Below the pieces are notes generated by a model. The model made no database searches. It was not told the DNA's origin and saw nothing but the letters and a program-made list of their open reading frames with translations. Shown here one piece after another: positions 55,022 through 63,759 of a DNA stretch of 64,000 nucleotides (position 1 is its first letter; every line of letters begins with the position of its first letter). Source of the stretch: Desulfobacter sp. (lineage in GTDB: Bacteria > Desulfobacterota > Desulfobacteria > Desulfobacterales > Desulfobacteraceae); assembly GCA_028768545.1 (NCBI GenBank), contig CP054838.1, positions 923,501-987,500 on the forward strand. Direction: 5' to 3'. The translations under genes and the position numbers were made by a program.

Positions 55022-55325
55022 CCGATTCACCAAAGGGGTGGTAAATTTTTTTTGCTCTTTTAAATGATTGCTGTACTGTCCAACCACCCCATGGAATCGA
55101 TCCATGGGGTGGTTTTATATTTTTTTGTTGATACGATCTTGCCAATTCTCCTTTTTGGGCCGTTTTGATCATTCTGGGGTCAATCGTTGGTATAGGTATA
55201 TCCAATAGCACCCCCTTTGTTTGATCGGGGATATCAATTTGAGTTGTCTGTTTTTTTTATATAAAAGAGAGAACCGATTATCAAAATTTGAATACTATTG
55301 AATATTTGCGATCAGGAATTAAAAA
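55022..55325. other. Intergenic region after typA
   Basis: 304 bp holding the typA terminator (55082-55127) and, downstream, the AT-rich promoter region of the PPC/ECF operon (TTTTTTTATATAAAAGAGAG around 55250-55270). No gene is seen. Confidence 0.6.
55082..55127 (+). terminator. Rho-independent terminator of typA
   Basis: AACCACCCCATGGA (55082-55095) pairs exactly with TCCATGGGGTGGTT (55101-55114), followed by TTATATTTTTTT. Confidence 0.9.
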
Positions 55326-55730
55326 ATGACCCCGATAGCCCTTAGATTACATCCTGGCCAGGACCTTTATGCTGAACTGGAACGCCTGGTGAACAGCCGC
55401 AAGATTAATGCCGCCTGCATCCTGACCTGTGTGGGGAGCTTAACCTGCGCCGTGCTTCGGTTTGCAAATCAGGAAAAGCCAGAAACCCTTTTGGGGCATT
55501 TTGAAATTGTTTCCCTTACCGGGGTATTGTCCAACAAGGGGGCTCACTGCCATATTGCCATTGCAGATGAACAGGGCAGAACCTATGGGGCCCATCTCAT
55601 GCCCGGGTGCAAAATTTATACAACCGCTGAGATTGTGGTGGGCATCATTCCCCATTACCGTTTTGACCGGACCTTTGATCCGGATACCGGATATCCTGAG
55701 CTTGAGGTCAAATATTGCTCACAAAAATAA
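55326..55730 (+). CDS. PPC (DUF296) domain protein
   Basis: 134-aa single-domain protein of the plants-and-prokaryotes-conserved fold: RLHPGQDLYAELERLVNSRK, ACILTCVGSLTCAVLRFAN, FEIVSLTGVLSNKGAHCHIA, AIADEQGRTYGAHLMPGCKI. Bacterial members are trimeric; the His in AHCHIA and the nearby polar residues fit a metal site. Plant relatives carry AT-hooks but none is present here. It is 12 bp upstream of the ECF S-component gene, so it may be a small-molecule partner of that transporter. Confidence 0.92.
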   Translation: MTPIALRLHPGQDLYAELERLVNSRKINAACILTCVGSLTCAVLRFANQEKPETLLGHFEIVSLTGVLSNKGAHCHIAIADEQGRTYGAHLMPGCKIYTTAEIVVGIIPHYRFDRTFDPDTGYPELEVKYCSQK

Positions 55731-55742
55731 GGAGAAAGCATC

Positions 55743-56345
55743 ATGAGTTTTAAAGAAAGCATCAAAAAAGATTTTACCACAACAACCATGGTGCTCATGG
55801 CTGTGGCCATTGTTATCAATATTGCGGTGGGCCAGCTGGTCTCCATACTCAAACTTCCCATTTTTCTGGATTCCATCGGTACCGTCCTGGTCGGCATCAT
55901 GGCAGGGCCCTGGGCCGGTGGTTTGACCGGATTGCTCACCAACCTGATCTGGGGGATGATTTCCTCTCCTGTGGCTGCGGCCTTTGCCCCCGTCGCCATG
56001 GCCATCGGCATTGCTGCCGGTCTTTGTGCCAGATTCGGGCTTTTTAACGTCTGGTGGCTGGCCATTGTCAGCGGGGTGATCATTACGGTGTTCAATGCCG
56101 TTGTTGCCGTTCCCATCAAATTGTATATGTTTGGGGGAATCTCGGGAACAGGGGCGGATTTTTTAACCTCGTACCTGCTTGCCCTGGGCAAAAATCTTTT
56201 TGGTTCAGTGGTGGTCACTGTTTTTGTGTCCAACCTTCTGGATAAGGTAGTGACTGCCCTGTTGTGCTGGGGGATTGTGATTGCCCTGCCCCAAAGAACC
56301 GCAGCCCGGTTGCCCGGCCTTAACAAAGCCGGTTTAAAAAAATAA
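55743..56345 (+). CDS. ECF transporter substrate-capture (S) component
   Basis: 200-aa membrane protein with about six helices. The conserved ECF S-type segment is LKLPIFLDSIGTVLVGIMAG followed by PWAGGLTGLLTNLIWGMISS, with the A-x-x-x-A helix contact expected for EcfT binding. It resembles the HmpT/ThiT-like group, but the vitamin bound cannot be read from sequence. AAGGAG precedes ATG 55743. It is followed by EcfT and two ATPases, so a complete group I ECF importer is encoded. Confidence 0.85.
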   Translation: MSFKESIKKDFTTTTMVLMAVAIVINIAVGQLVSILKLPIFLDSIGTVLVGIMAGPWAGGLTGLLTNLIWGMISSPVAAAFAPVAMAIGIAAGLCARFGLFNVWWLAIVSGVIITVFNAVVAVPIKLYMFGGISGTGADFLTSYLLALGKNLFGSVVVTVFVSNLLDKVVTALLCWGIVIALPQRTAARLPGLNKAGLKK

Positions 56346-56351
56346 AGCGTC

Positions 56352-57181
56352 TTGAAGATCTCTTGTGCCAAACCCCAGGGTGACCTGCCGACAGACGCCC
56401 TGCCCGGGCCTTGTCCCGGCTTGCTGATCCCGGGGAGGTCTTGGCTTCATCAACTGCATCCGTTTACCAAGCTGAGTTATTTTTTTTTTTTGCCCTGGCA
56501 TGGGTGTATCTGCTGCCGGGGGGATGGCAGCCTGATCTGATCCTGCTGGCTGTCAATACAGGGGCTGCGGTCAGTGCGAAAATTTTTAAACCCGCCTGGA
56601 AAATTGTCTGGAAAACCATGCTTCCCCTTGGGCTTTTCATGGTGCCCATCCATGGGATGTTTTATCCGGAAAATCATACCTTGTTGATTCCGCTGGGTCC
56701 GTTTAGCGTCTACCGGGAGGGTTTGGTGTTTGCCCTGAACACCCTGGCACCGATTTTGGTTTTATTATTTGTCTCTTTGTTTTTTGTGCTCACAACCCAT
56801 CCGGCAGACCTGATCACCGTCATATCTCAGACCGCCAAATCTCCCTGGCTGGCCTATCTTCTCGGCAGCCCTCTGCTCTTGCTTCCGGCCATGCGGGACC
56901 GGATTGTCACCATTCAATCGGCCCAGAGGGCAAGGGGGCGGGAGACTGACGGACATTTGTTAAAACGGTTTTTGGGGCTGGCCCCCCTGGTGATGGGCTC
57001 GCTCGTTGAAATTGAACAGAGGGCAACAGCCCTGGAACTGAGAGGATTTAAGTCGGAAAATGATAAAACATCGGTCCGAATCGTTTCTGATTTAACAAGG
57101 CAAAAACAGTTCCGGCGGCTGATGCTGGCCGCGGCATTCGTTATTGTCCTCTATGGCTTAAGGAAGGTGATGGTTGCCTGA
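56352..57181 (+). CDS. ecfT: ECF transporter transmembrane component EcfT (frameshift in T12)
   Basis: The true N-terminus lies in the frame from 56352 (LLIPGRSWLHQLHPFTKLSY, the classic EcfT opening P-G-x-S-x-L-H-x-L-x-P-x-T-K). The rest lies in the frame of the 256-codon ORF (ALAWVYLLPGGWQPDLILLA onward). Adding one T to the T12 run at 56480-56491 joins them. The ATPase-coupling motifs are present late: AQRARGRETDGHLLKRFLG and RATALELRGFKSEN, the two A-R-G type motifs. The TTG start at 56352 is uncertain. It ends overlapping the first ATPase gene. Confidence 0.85.
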
Positions 57182-58016
57182 AATCCAGATAGACTGCTTT
57201 ACCTACTATTATCCCGAAGCTGAAAGTCCTGCCTTGGAAAAACTCTCCCTTGGGATTTCAAAAGGAGAATTTGTCGGAATTATCGGCGCAAACAATTCCG
57301 GCAAGTCAAGTCTTTGCTATGCCTTGTCCGGAATTATTCCCCATCTGTATCAGGGCAGGGTAGAGGGACGAATTACAATCCATAAAAAAGATACCGCAGG
57401 CATGAGTGTCAGTGAGATTGCCCAAGACCTGGGCATGGTCATGCAGAACCCTGTGAACCAATTGTCAGGGGTTCGGTATTCGGTTTTTGAGGAAGTGGCC
57501 TTTGGGCTTGAAAATCAGGGCATCAAACGAGAGGCGATCATGGATCGGGTGAATCAGGTGCTCACTTATACTGGCCTTGAAGCCTTTGCCGACAGATCCC
57601 CGTTTCACCTGTCGGGCGGTCAGCAGCAGCGCCTGGCCCTGGCCTGCGCCCTTGGGACAGAACCCGGCATCCTGGTTCTGGATGAACCCACCACTTTTCT
57701 GGATCCCCAGGGCAGCCAACAGGTGTTTGAAATTTTGCACAGACTCAATCAACAGGGTACAACCCTTATCATTGCAGAGCAGAACCTTGGGTGGATTGCC
57801 GAATATGCAGACCGGGTCGTGGCCCTGAAAAACGGGGCGGTTGTCATGGACGGTCGGCCTGAAGCGGTTTTAACCTCTTCTGTGCTAAAAGAGATCCGGC
57901 TTGAGTGGACACGGTATACAAAGGTGGCCCGGCTGGCCAGGGAGAAAGGCTTCTGGATGTCGGGTGCCCGTTTGTCCGCTTCTTTTGGCACCACCATTGA
58001 AAGATTTAAAAAATGA
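57174..58016 (+). CDS. ecfA1: ECF transporter ATPase 1 (EcfA-type)
   Basis: 280 aa. Walker A GANNSGKS (residues 38-45), Q-loop MQNPVNQLSG, ABC signature LSGGQQQRLALA (146-157), Walker B ILVLDEPTTFLDP, switch His region replaced by IIAEQNLGWIAE (Gln where His is usual). TTG start overlapping the ecfT stop indicates coupling; the 3' end overlaps the second ATPase gene (ATGA). Confidence 0.92.
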   Translation: MPEIQIDCFTYYYPEAESPALEKLSLGISKGEFVGIIGANNSGKSSLCYALSGIIPHLYQGRVEGRITIHKKDTAGMSVSEIAQDLGMVMQNPVNQLSGVRYSVFEEVAFGLENQGIKREAIMDRVNQVLTYTGLEAFADRSPFHLSGGQQQRLALACALGTEPGILVLDEPTTFLDPQGSQQVFEILHRLNQQGTTLIIAEQNLGWIAEYADRVVALKNGAVVMDGRPEAVLTSSVLKEIRLEWTRYTKVARLAREKGFWMSGARLSASFGTTIERFKK

Positions 58017-58819
58017 CCCTGCCTTGTTTGGCCATTCATATGGAAGATCTTTGTTTTGATTATTCTCCCCAGATAAGTGCCTTGAAAAATATTTCACTTG
58101 AAATCTGCCAGGGGGAGCAGGTTGCCCTGGTCGGGCACAATGGGTCGGGAAAGACCACCCTGGTCCGGCAGTTGAACGGGTTGCTCCGGCCGTGTTCCGG
58201 CCGGCTGCGGGTACAGGGAATGGACACGGCCGCCCATCCGGTCTCTCAATTGGCAAAACAAACGGCATTGTTGTTCCAGAACCCGGACGACCAGATTTGC
58301 AAATCCCGGGTATGGGATGAGGTTGCATTCGGCCCTAAAAATCTGGGGTATGCCAGGCAAAAAGTCCGGGTGCTGTTCAACGAGGCTCTGGCCTTGTTTG
58401 ATTTATTGCCCCTTGAGGCGGCAAACCCCCATGATCTGGGGTATAGCGAGCGCAAACGGGTGGCAATATCATCTGTTATTGCAATGGATACACCTGTGAT
58501 TGTGCTTGACGAGCCCACAGCAGGCCTTGACGCCTATGAAATTACCCTTTTGGATCAAATGCTTGAAAAGCTGAAACAAGAAGGCAAAACAGTGATTATC
58601 ATTTCCCATGATATGGATTTTGTCGCGGAAAAACTTTCAAGAGTCGTCTGTCTGGCACAGGGGGAAAAAACCTTTGACGGCAATTGCCGAAATTTTTTTT
58701 CCGATGACCAGCTGCTTTCAGAGTGCGGATTGTTTGCCCCCCAGGTGGTCCGCCTCAGCACTCATTTTCAGCAAAAAAAAATGGCCTTGACCCCAGAGGC
58801 GTTCATTGCTGGATTCTAA
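58013..58819 (+). CDS. ecfA2: ECF transporter ATPase 2 with degenerate signature motif
   Basis: 268 aa. Walker A GHNGSGKTT (41-49), Q-loop FQNPDDQICKSRVWDEVAFG, Walker B VIVLDEPTAGLDAYE and switch His in IIISHDMDFVAE are normal. The ABC signature (usually LSGGxxQR) reads LGYSERKRV at 142-150, so the Gly-Gly is lost. With ATPase 1 it would form an asymmetric pair having one standard and one altered ATP site. A GC hairpin follows the gene. Confidence 0.92.
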   Translation: MTLPCLAIHMEDLCFDYSPQISALKNISLEICQGEQVALVGHNGSGKTTLVRQLNGLLRPCSGRLRVQGMDTAAHPVSQLAKQTALLFQNPDDQICKSRVWDEVAFGPKNLGYARQKVRVLFNEALALFDLLPLEAANPHDLGYSERKRVAISSVIAMDTPVIVLDEPTAGLDAYEITLLDQMLEKLKQEGKTVIIISHDMDFVAEKLSRVVCLAQGEKTFDGNCRNFFSDDQLLSECGLFAPQVVRLSTHFQQKKMALTPEAFIAGF

Positions 58820-58847
58820 TCTTTTGTCTCATCTGTGATGAGGGTGC

Positions 58848-58876
58848 CCCCCCCATGGCGTTGATCCATGGGGGGG
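58848..58876. terminator. GC-rich hairpin after the ECF operon
   Basis: CCCCCCCATGG (58848-58858) pairs with CCATGGGGGGG (58866-58876) around CGTTGAT; GGGT and ACCC just outside could extend it. No T-run follows, so termination may be weak or rely on other factors. It lies between convergent genes. Confidence 0.5.
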
Positions 58877-58905
58877 ACCCCAAGTCCCGTGTTCGTTTAC
58901 AACCT

Positions 58906-59974
58906 TTACTTTTCATACACCTGGGGCTCACTTAAAGCGTCCAATTCGTCCTCGCTAAAGGCTTCGGCATACACAGCCATTTGAATCATGGGAGGCTTTT
59001 TAGGCGTGAATTCCACCCATTTGCCGTTTTGTTTCTCCAGAAAAGGCCATTTTAAAAGGTCTGGCACCAGAGGGATCACCCCTTTGTAGAATTCCAGTTT
59101 CCCGTTTTTAAATTTTGCCGGCTGAAAGCCTTTGCCCGCAGCCAGGGTGTCAACCGCCTTTGTGCCATGGCAGTCCTGCATTTTCTGGCACTCTTGGTGA
59201 CAGAATAGGTAAAATAGGGAACATAACAGATAAAGGGTTCATTGTTTTTTCCCACCAGGGTCTGAAGGGTGCCGCTGGTGATTTTGCCCTTGTATTTTAC
59301 CAGCAGAAGAAAGTCTTTTACTTTTGTGGTAAAGCTTTTGGCTTGCTTTTGGTCTTTGCCAATTCACCAAAATGGCAATTGTAGCCTGCCATGGTATTTT
59401 GAACATGGCAGGCATTGCAGGCCAGAGCGTCCATATGAATTTCATGGGATTCGGTCTGGGGAATGGAGGGGAATTCTCCGGGCTTTTCAATATGGCAGTC
59501 CGTGCAGGAGGCACCCATGGCGCCGGTTTCCCTCATGCTTTTATGTTCAGTGCCGTTTCCGTGAATTTCCTGGTGGGTGTGGCAGTCAACACATGTCAGA
59601 TAGCTGCTCCGGTGCACATCCTTGCAATTTGTCATAATATCAATGGAAATGGTTGCCTTTTCCCGGGCATGGCATTTAAGGCAGGTTTTGGCGCTGCTGG
59701 CCTTTTTAACGGAATAGATGGGGCACTGTTCTGTCTGCTTGAGATGACAGGTCCCGCATCCTTTGGCATGGCAGTTCTTACACCCGAGCTGGTCATATGG
59801 CACTTTTGTGATCTGCATGAACCCGTCCTTGGCTTCGTACCAATGCTTCATTCCCCTGCCTGTATGATGAAGACTTTTGGTAAAGCTTTCCTGTGCTTGT
59901 TCTGCCCCAAACGAAAGGCTCAAGGCAGCCAGCAACAGGATAATGGTTAACACGCCTCCGGATAAAAATTTCAT
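58906..59974 (-). CDS. Periplasmic multihaem cytochrome c (two frame disruptions)
   Basis: Signal peptide MKFLSGGVLTIILLLAALS, then six CxxCH sites in the first 201 residues: CKNCH 65, CGTCH 73, CLKCH 98, CVDCH 128, CTDCH 157, CNACH 186; Cys200-His201 suggests another site. The frame stops at 59318 after KSKPKALPQK. Adding one base to A3 at 59331-59333 restores AFTTKVKDFLLLVKYKG, and one more near 59190-59195 leads to KMQDCHGTKAVDTLAAGKG and the C-terminal frame ending SEPQVYEK at 58906. The whole is about 355 aa. It is a likely electron carrier in the periplasm of a sulfate reducer; the redox partner is unknown. Confidence 0.85.
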
Positions 59975-60441
59975 ACGGATTCCTCCTGTTTGAATTTAAA
60001 ATGGGTGTTTAAAAGGTTAAGTTCGAGAATCGGCAGTCCCTAGCACCCTGAACTAGAAAGCCTTTGAAAAAGAAACAAGCGGTTGATTTGGGTGGGTGAC
60101 GACCGCACCTTCTAATTTAAGAGCAAAATATATGCCGCAGTTTTAAGGGTGTTGGCAGTTGCGCCATCTGCCTGATCAGGGCGGGAAAGACAAAAAATTG
60201 ATCCGGGGGTCGGCGAGGGTATATTTGCAGTATTGCAATGTTTTCAAATACAAAAGGTGCATTGAAATTTGGGCAGGCAAAAAAGGGAAAGGGTGTTCAA
60301 GGCCAAGCGGTTTGATGCTTTTTTTGTTCTGCGGCGGCCTTTTTGGCGATTTGAGTTGGCAGGGGTGAGAATAAATAAAAGGGGTGAATGATCACCCCTT
60401 TTATTATGGATTTGGTTATTTGTCTGCTGATTTGTTGGGGA
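59975..60441. other. Intergenic region between cytochrome and trpB 3' end
   Basis: 467 bp. It contains the promoter region of the cytochrome gene and the trpB terminator at 60374-60405. A 69-codon plus-strand frame at 60159 has no ribosome site and odd composition, so I do not call it. Confidence 0.55.
60374..60405. terminator. Rho-independent terminator after trpB
   Basis: AATAAAAGGGGTGA pairs with TCACCCCTTTTATT around ATGA. A/T runs on both sides make it usable in both directions; trpB (minus) ends 37 bp away. Confidence 0.85.
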
Positions 60442-61668
60442 TCAGATGCCGAAATCCTTTCCATAGTTTTCAATGACAAAATCAATGTCCTTGTCCCCAC
60501 GTCCTGAAAGGTTCACCAGGATGGTTTTTCCGGGGCCGGCTGTTTTGGCCAGCTTGGCGGCGTAGGCCATGGCATGGGCGCTTTCAATGGCCGGAATAAT
60601 GCCGTCGGTGCGAGAGAGTTCAAAAAAGGCATTAATGGCCTCATCATCGGAAGCTGTGACATAGTTGACCCGGCCAAGGTCCTTGAGCAGGCTGTGCTGG
60701 GGGCCGACACCCGGATAATCCAGACCTGAAGCCACGGAATAGACAGGCAGGGGGTCGCCCGCCTCATCCTGAAGCAAATAGGAGGAAAATCCGTGAAGGA
60801 CGCCGGGCTTGCCCAGGCTCAGGGTGGCCGCATGGTCTCCGTCCTTGAACCCTCTGCCAGAAGGTTCAACCCCGTAAATATCCACATCCGAGTCGTTGAG
60901 AAAGGCTGTGAACAGGCCCATGGCATTGGAACCACCGCCCACGCAGGCCACAAGGTTGTCCGGCAGTTTACCGGTCATGGTTTTGAACTGCTCTCTTGCC
61001 TCTATGCCTACGATCTGCTGAAAATCCCTGACCATCACGGGAAAGGGGTGGGGGCCCACCACAGACCCAATGGCATACAGCTGGGTAACAGGATCTTGAA
61101 GGTAGGCTTCAAATGCTGCGTCAACCGCATCTTTCAAGGTTTGGGTGCCCCGGGTTACCGGTACGACCCTCGCCCCTAAAATTTTCATTCTGACCACGTT
61201 GGGGTGTTCTTTTTTAATGTCCACGATTCCCATGTAGATATCGCATTCCAGCCCGACCAGGGTGGCAGCCGTGGCCAGGGCCACCCCGTGCTGTCCAGCC
61301 CCTGTCTCTGCAATGATTTTTTTCTTGCCCATGCGCTTGGCTAAAAGGGCTTCACCCAAGCAGTGGTTGATCTTGTGTGCGCCTGTATGGTTAAGGTCTT
61401 CGCGTTTGAGATAGATATCAGCCTCGCCGATTTTTTCGGATAAATTTTTGCAATGAAATATCGGGGAGGGCCGCCCTGTAAAATGGGTGTTCAGCTCCGA
61501 GAGTTCCTGGATAAAGCCCGGATCTTTTTTTATCTTTTCATAGCTCTGGGTGATCTCGTCCAGAACCGCCTGTAGCTGTTCGGGCACATAGGACCCCCCG
61601 TATTTGCCAAATCGGCCGTCTTTGTCCGGAAGCGGGGTATTTTCAAGGGGGGGAATATTTTCACTCAT
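60442..61668 (-). CDS. trpB: Tryptophan synthase beta chain
   Basis: 408-aa PLP enzyme joining indole and serine. Visible: [46 protein letters not shown] (PLP Lys in the final HK), [15 protein letters not shown], phosphate loop [12 protein letters not shown], and the closing NLSGRGDKD. Length is normal for the TrpB1 class. No trpA or other trp gene is adjacent, so trp genes are dispersed or this copy is a duplicate. AAGGAGT precedes ATG 61668. A 28-bp inverted repeat lies just upstream. Confidence 0.96.
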   Translation of the reverse strand: MSENIPPLENTPLPDKDGRFGKYGGSYVPEQLQAVLDEITQSYEKIKKDPGFIQELSELNTHFTGRPSPIFHCKNLSEKIGEADIYLKREDLNHTGAHKINHCLGEALLAKRMGKKKIIAETGAGQHGVALATAATLVGLECDIYMGIVDIKKEHPNVVRMKILGARVVPVTRGTQTLKDAVDAAFEAYLQDPVTQLYAIGSVVGPHPFPVMVRDFQQIVGIEAREQFKTMTGKLPDNLVACVGGGSNAMGLFTAFLNDSDVDIYGVEPSGRGFKDGDHAATLSLGKPGVLHGFSSYLLQDEAGDPLPVYSVASGLDYPGVGPQHSLLKDLGRVNYVTASDDEAINAFFELSRTDGIIPAIESAHAMAYAAKLAKTAGPGKTILVNLSGRGDKDIDFVIENYGKDFGI

Positions 61669-61686
61669 TGCAACTCCTTATGCGTT

Positions 61687-61714
61687 TATATGTTTCTAAA
61701 GATAGAAACATATA
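61687..61714. promoter_or_regulatory. Inverted repeat upstream of trpB
   Basis: Perfect 11-bp arms TATATGTTTCT and AGAAACATATA around AAAGAT, 19 bp upstream of the trpB start codon. No T-run suits a terminator for trpB leader transcription; a repressor site or a leader hairpin is more likely. Confidence 0.5.
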
Positions 61715-61740
61715 GCCCCAAAGAATTTAAAAATCAATGG

Positions 61741-61791
61741 TTTTTTTAATAAAAACGTCAGCCATGGAAAAATGATCCACAGCTGACGTTT
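61741..61791 (-). terminator. Terminator of the aminotransferase gene
   Basis: On the minus strand AACGTCAGC pairs with GCTGACGTT (61782-61790 with 61754-61762; an inner TGTGGA/TCCATG adds imperfect pairing), followed by TTTTTATTAAAAAAA. It lies 38 bp after the stop at 61829. Confidence 0.7.
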
Positions 61792-61828
61792 AAGATACCG
61801 GTCTAAGCTTATGCCTGAGTTTAAAGAT

Positions 61829-63172
61829 CTATGAATGAATGATTTTAAAATCAGATCCGTTGGGATGATCCTGGGCAAATTGAGCCAGTCGGTTTTCAAG
61901 TTCAACGAACCGCTCTTTTCCGGTCAGGGAAACACAGGCGCGCAGTCCTTCGTGACGGTCACTACCCGTGGTGGTCAAAGAGATGGCGCTGATGCCGTAG
62001 TAGAGCAATTCTTCCACAAGTTCTTCGCCGGAAAATCCCTCGTAGGCAATGGTAAAGTAAAATCCGTCGGCAATTTCCCTGTCTTCGTCCCTGTCATAGA
62101 CAATGTGAAATCCGTTTTCCAGAAACAAGGCTTTCATGGCCTTTGCCCGCTCCCCGTATTCTTTTACCCCGTCCACGAAATTGTACTCGCCCTGGTTTAC
62201 AGCCTTGAGCAGGCCTAAAAGTCCGTATTGGTTGGAGTGGGATACCCCTGAGCTTAGGGCATACATGGCTCCGAAGATATAGGCATACCCAAAATTATCT
62301 GTGCCGAACCATTGTTTGAGGTTGTTCCCTTTGGAGTTGAACAGCTTGTCTGGAATTGCGGTCATGCCGATGCGCTGGCCTGCCAGGGAAAAGGATTTGG
62401 AGCTGGAGATGAGCAAAATATAGTTTTCGGTGTATTGGGCCACCGTGGGGATAAATGGGGCCTTTGCCGGGACGGAATAATCCTGCCTGAAATCCATGCC
62501 GAAATAGGCCAGATCCTCAAGCACGAGGCAGTCATATTTTGTGGCAAGCTCGCCGATGATTTCAAGCTCCTGTTCGGTAAAGCAGATCCAGGCCGGGTTG
62601 TTGGGGTTAGAATACATCAGGGCGGCGATATCCCCTTTTTCAAGGTAGGATTCCAGCTTGGCCCTCAGCTTTTCACCCCTGAACTCATAGACATCGAAAT
62701 TCTCAAAGGGCACGCCCAGAACCATGGCCTGGTTTTTGTTCACCGGAAATCCCGGATCAATAAAGAGCAGTTTGTCTTTGCCTTTTATCCTGCGGCAGGC
62801 ACACATCATGGCCATGTAGCAGCCCTGCATGGATCCCACCGTGGGAAAGCAGGAAACAGGGTCTATTTCTTTGTCCATATAATTTTTTACAAAGGCTGAG
62901 ATTTCTTTTTTGAGTTCGGGAATCCCGTCAAAGGGCGGATATTTGGAGCCCACCCCTTTTTTAAGGGCTTCGATTTCGGCATCCACGGCAATCTGGGGCG
63001 GTTCAAGTCCGGGCACTCCCATTTCCATGCGGATAAACTGCTGGCCCGAGGCCGTCTCTATATTGTTGACAATGCGGTTGAGTTCCCGGATGGAGGCCAG
63101 TCCCACAGACGCCAGTCCCATGGCGTTTATTTCCTGTTTTACAATATCCATGTCAATGGGAGGGTTTGCCAT
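61829..63172 (-). CDS. Class I/II pyridoxal-phosphate aminotransferase
   Basis: 447-aa fold-type I aminotransferase. FIRMEMGVPGLEPPQIAVD, YPPFDGIPELKKEISAFV, FPTVGSMQGCYMAMM, SNPNNPAWICFTEQEL (cofactor Asn), DLAYFGMDF (cofactor Asp/Tyr) and LISSSKSFSLAGQRIGM (Schiff-base Lys). It is longer than typical AspC (about 400 aa) and keeps an N-terminal extension with MGLASVGLASIRELNRI. Amino-acid specificity cannot be told. It is divergent from no gene and stands alone with its own terminator. Confidence 0.92.
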   Translation of the reverse strand: MANPPIDMDIVKQEINAMGLASVGLASIRELNRIVNNIETASGQQFIRMEMGVPGLEPPQIAVDAEIEALKKGVGSKYPPFDGIPELKKEISAFVKNYMDKEIDPVSCFPTVGSMQGCYMAMMCACRRIKGKDKLLFIDPGFPVNKNQAMVLGVPFENFDVYEFRGEKLRAKLESYLEKGDIAALMYSNPNNPAWICFTEQELEIIGELATKYDCLVLEDLAYFGMDFRQDYSVPAKAPFIPTVAQYTENYILLISSSKSFSLAGQRIGMTAIPDKLFNSKGNNLKQWFGTDNFGYAYIFGAMYALSSGVSHSNQYGLLGLLKAVNQGEYNFVDGVKEYGERAKAMKALFLENGFHIVYDRDEDREIADGFYFTIAYEGFSGEELVEELLYYGISAISLTTTGSDRHEGLRACVSLTGKERFVELENRLAQFAQDHPNGSDFKIIHS

Positions 63173-63427
63173 TTTGTTTTTCTCCTGAAAAAGATTAAAT
63201 ATTGATATATTTTTGAATCAAAAGATAGTAGGGGGAAACAGGGGAATTTTCAAGACTTATCTATGGATATTTTATCAACCCGCATATTTCACGAATGCCT
63301 TTGTGAATATCATTCCCAAGGCCCCCTCAAAAAGCGGCGGCCTGGACATTTGCGTGCCTGCCTTGACGGAAAAGATTTGTCCTGTGACGTATCCTTTTTA
63401 AAGGGCCTGTTTTTTGGGGGCCTGTTA

Positions 63428-63759
63428 TAGCAGAGCAAACAATTACTTGAACAAGGATTTATACAACTTATATTTTCCCCATGAGATATTCATCAGATTT
63501 ACGCAAACGCGTTATAGATTTTGTAGAAAATGGAGGAAGCAAGACGGAAGCTGCCAGTCAGTTTAATGTATCCCGTGGAAGTGTTCACAACTGGACGTCT
63601 GCCGAAGATGGTTTGTCATACAAGAAACCCGGTCCAAAAGGACCACGAAGTTTGGATCTGGAAGCTTTGCGCCTCCATGTGGAGACAAATGATGACATGA
63701 CACAATCGGAAAGGGCGCAGCATTTCGGAGTATCCCGTGCCTGTATCTGGTATAATATA
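63428..63759 (+). mobile_element. IS630-family element, copy 2, cut by IS256
   Basis: The left end TATAGCAGAGCAAAC (TA at 63426-63427) is identical to that of the first copy, read on the other strand. Homology ends at 63759, where IS256 begins. The remainder, if present, is outside the window. The IS256 site is 35 bp nearer the 5' end of the transposase than in copy 1. Confidence 0.9.
63481..63759 (+). pseudogene. IS630-family transposase N-terminus, cut by IS256
   Basis: Encodes the same HTH domain as 45326-44989 (minus), MRYSSDLRKRVIDFVENGG to VSRACIWYN. It then enters IS256, where a short foreign tail (EGVQNSVSVE) ends at 63792. The A8 frameshift site and the catalytic domain lie beyond the insertion and are not seen. 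Confidence 0.9.
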
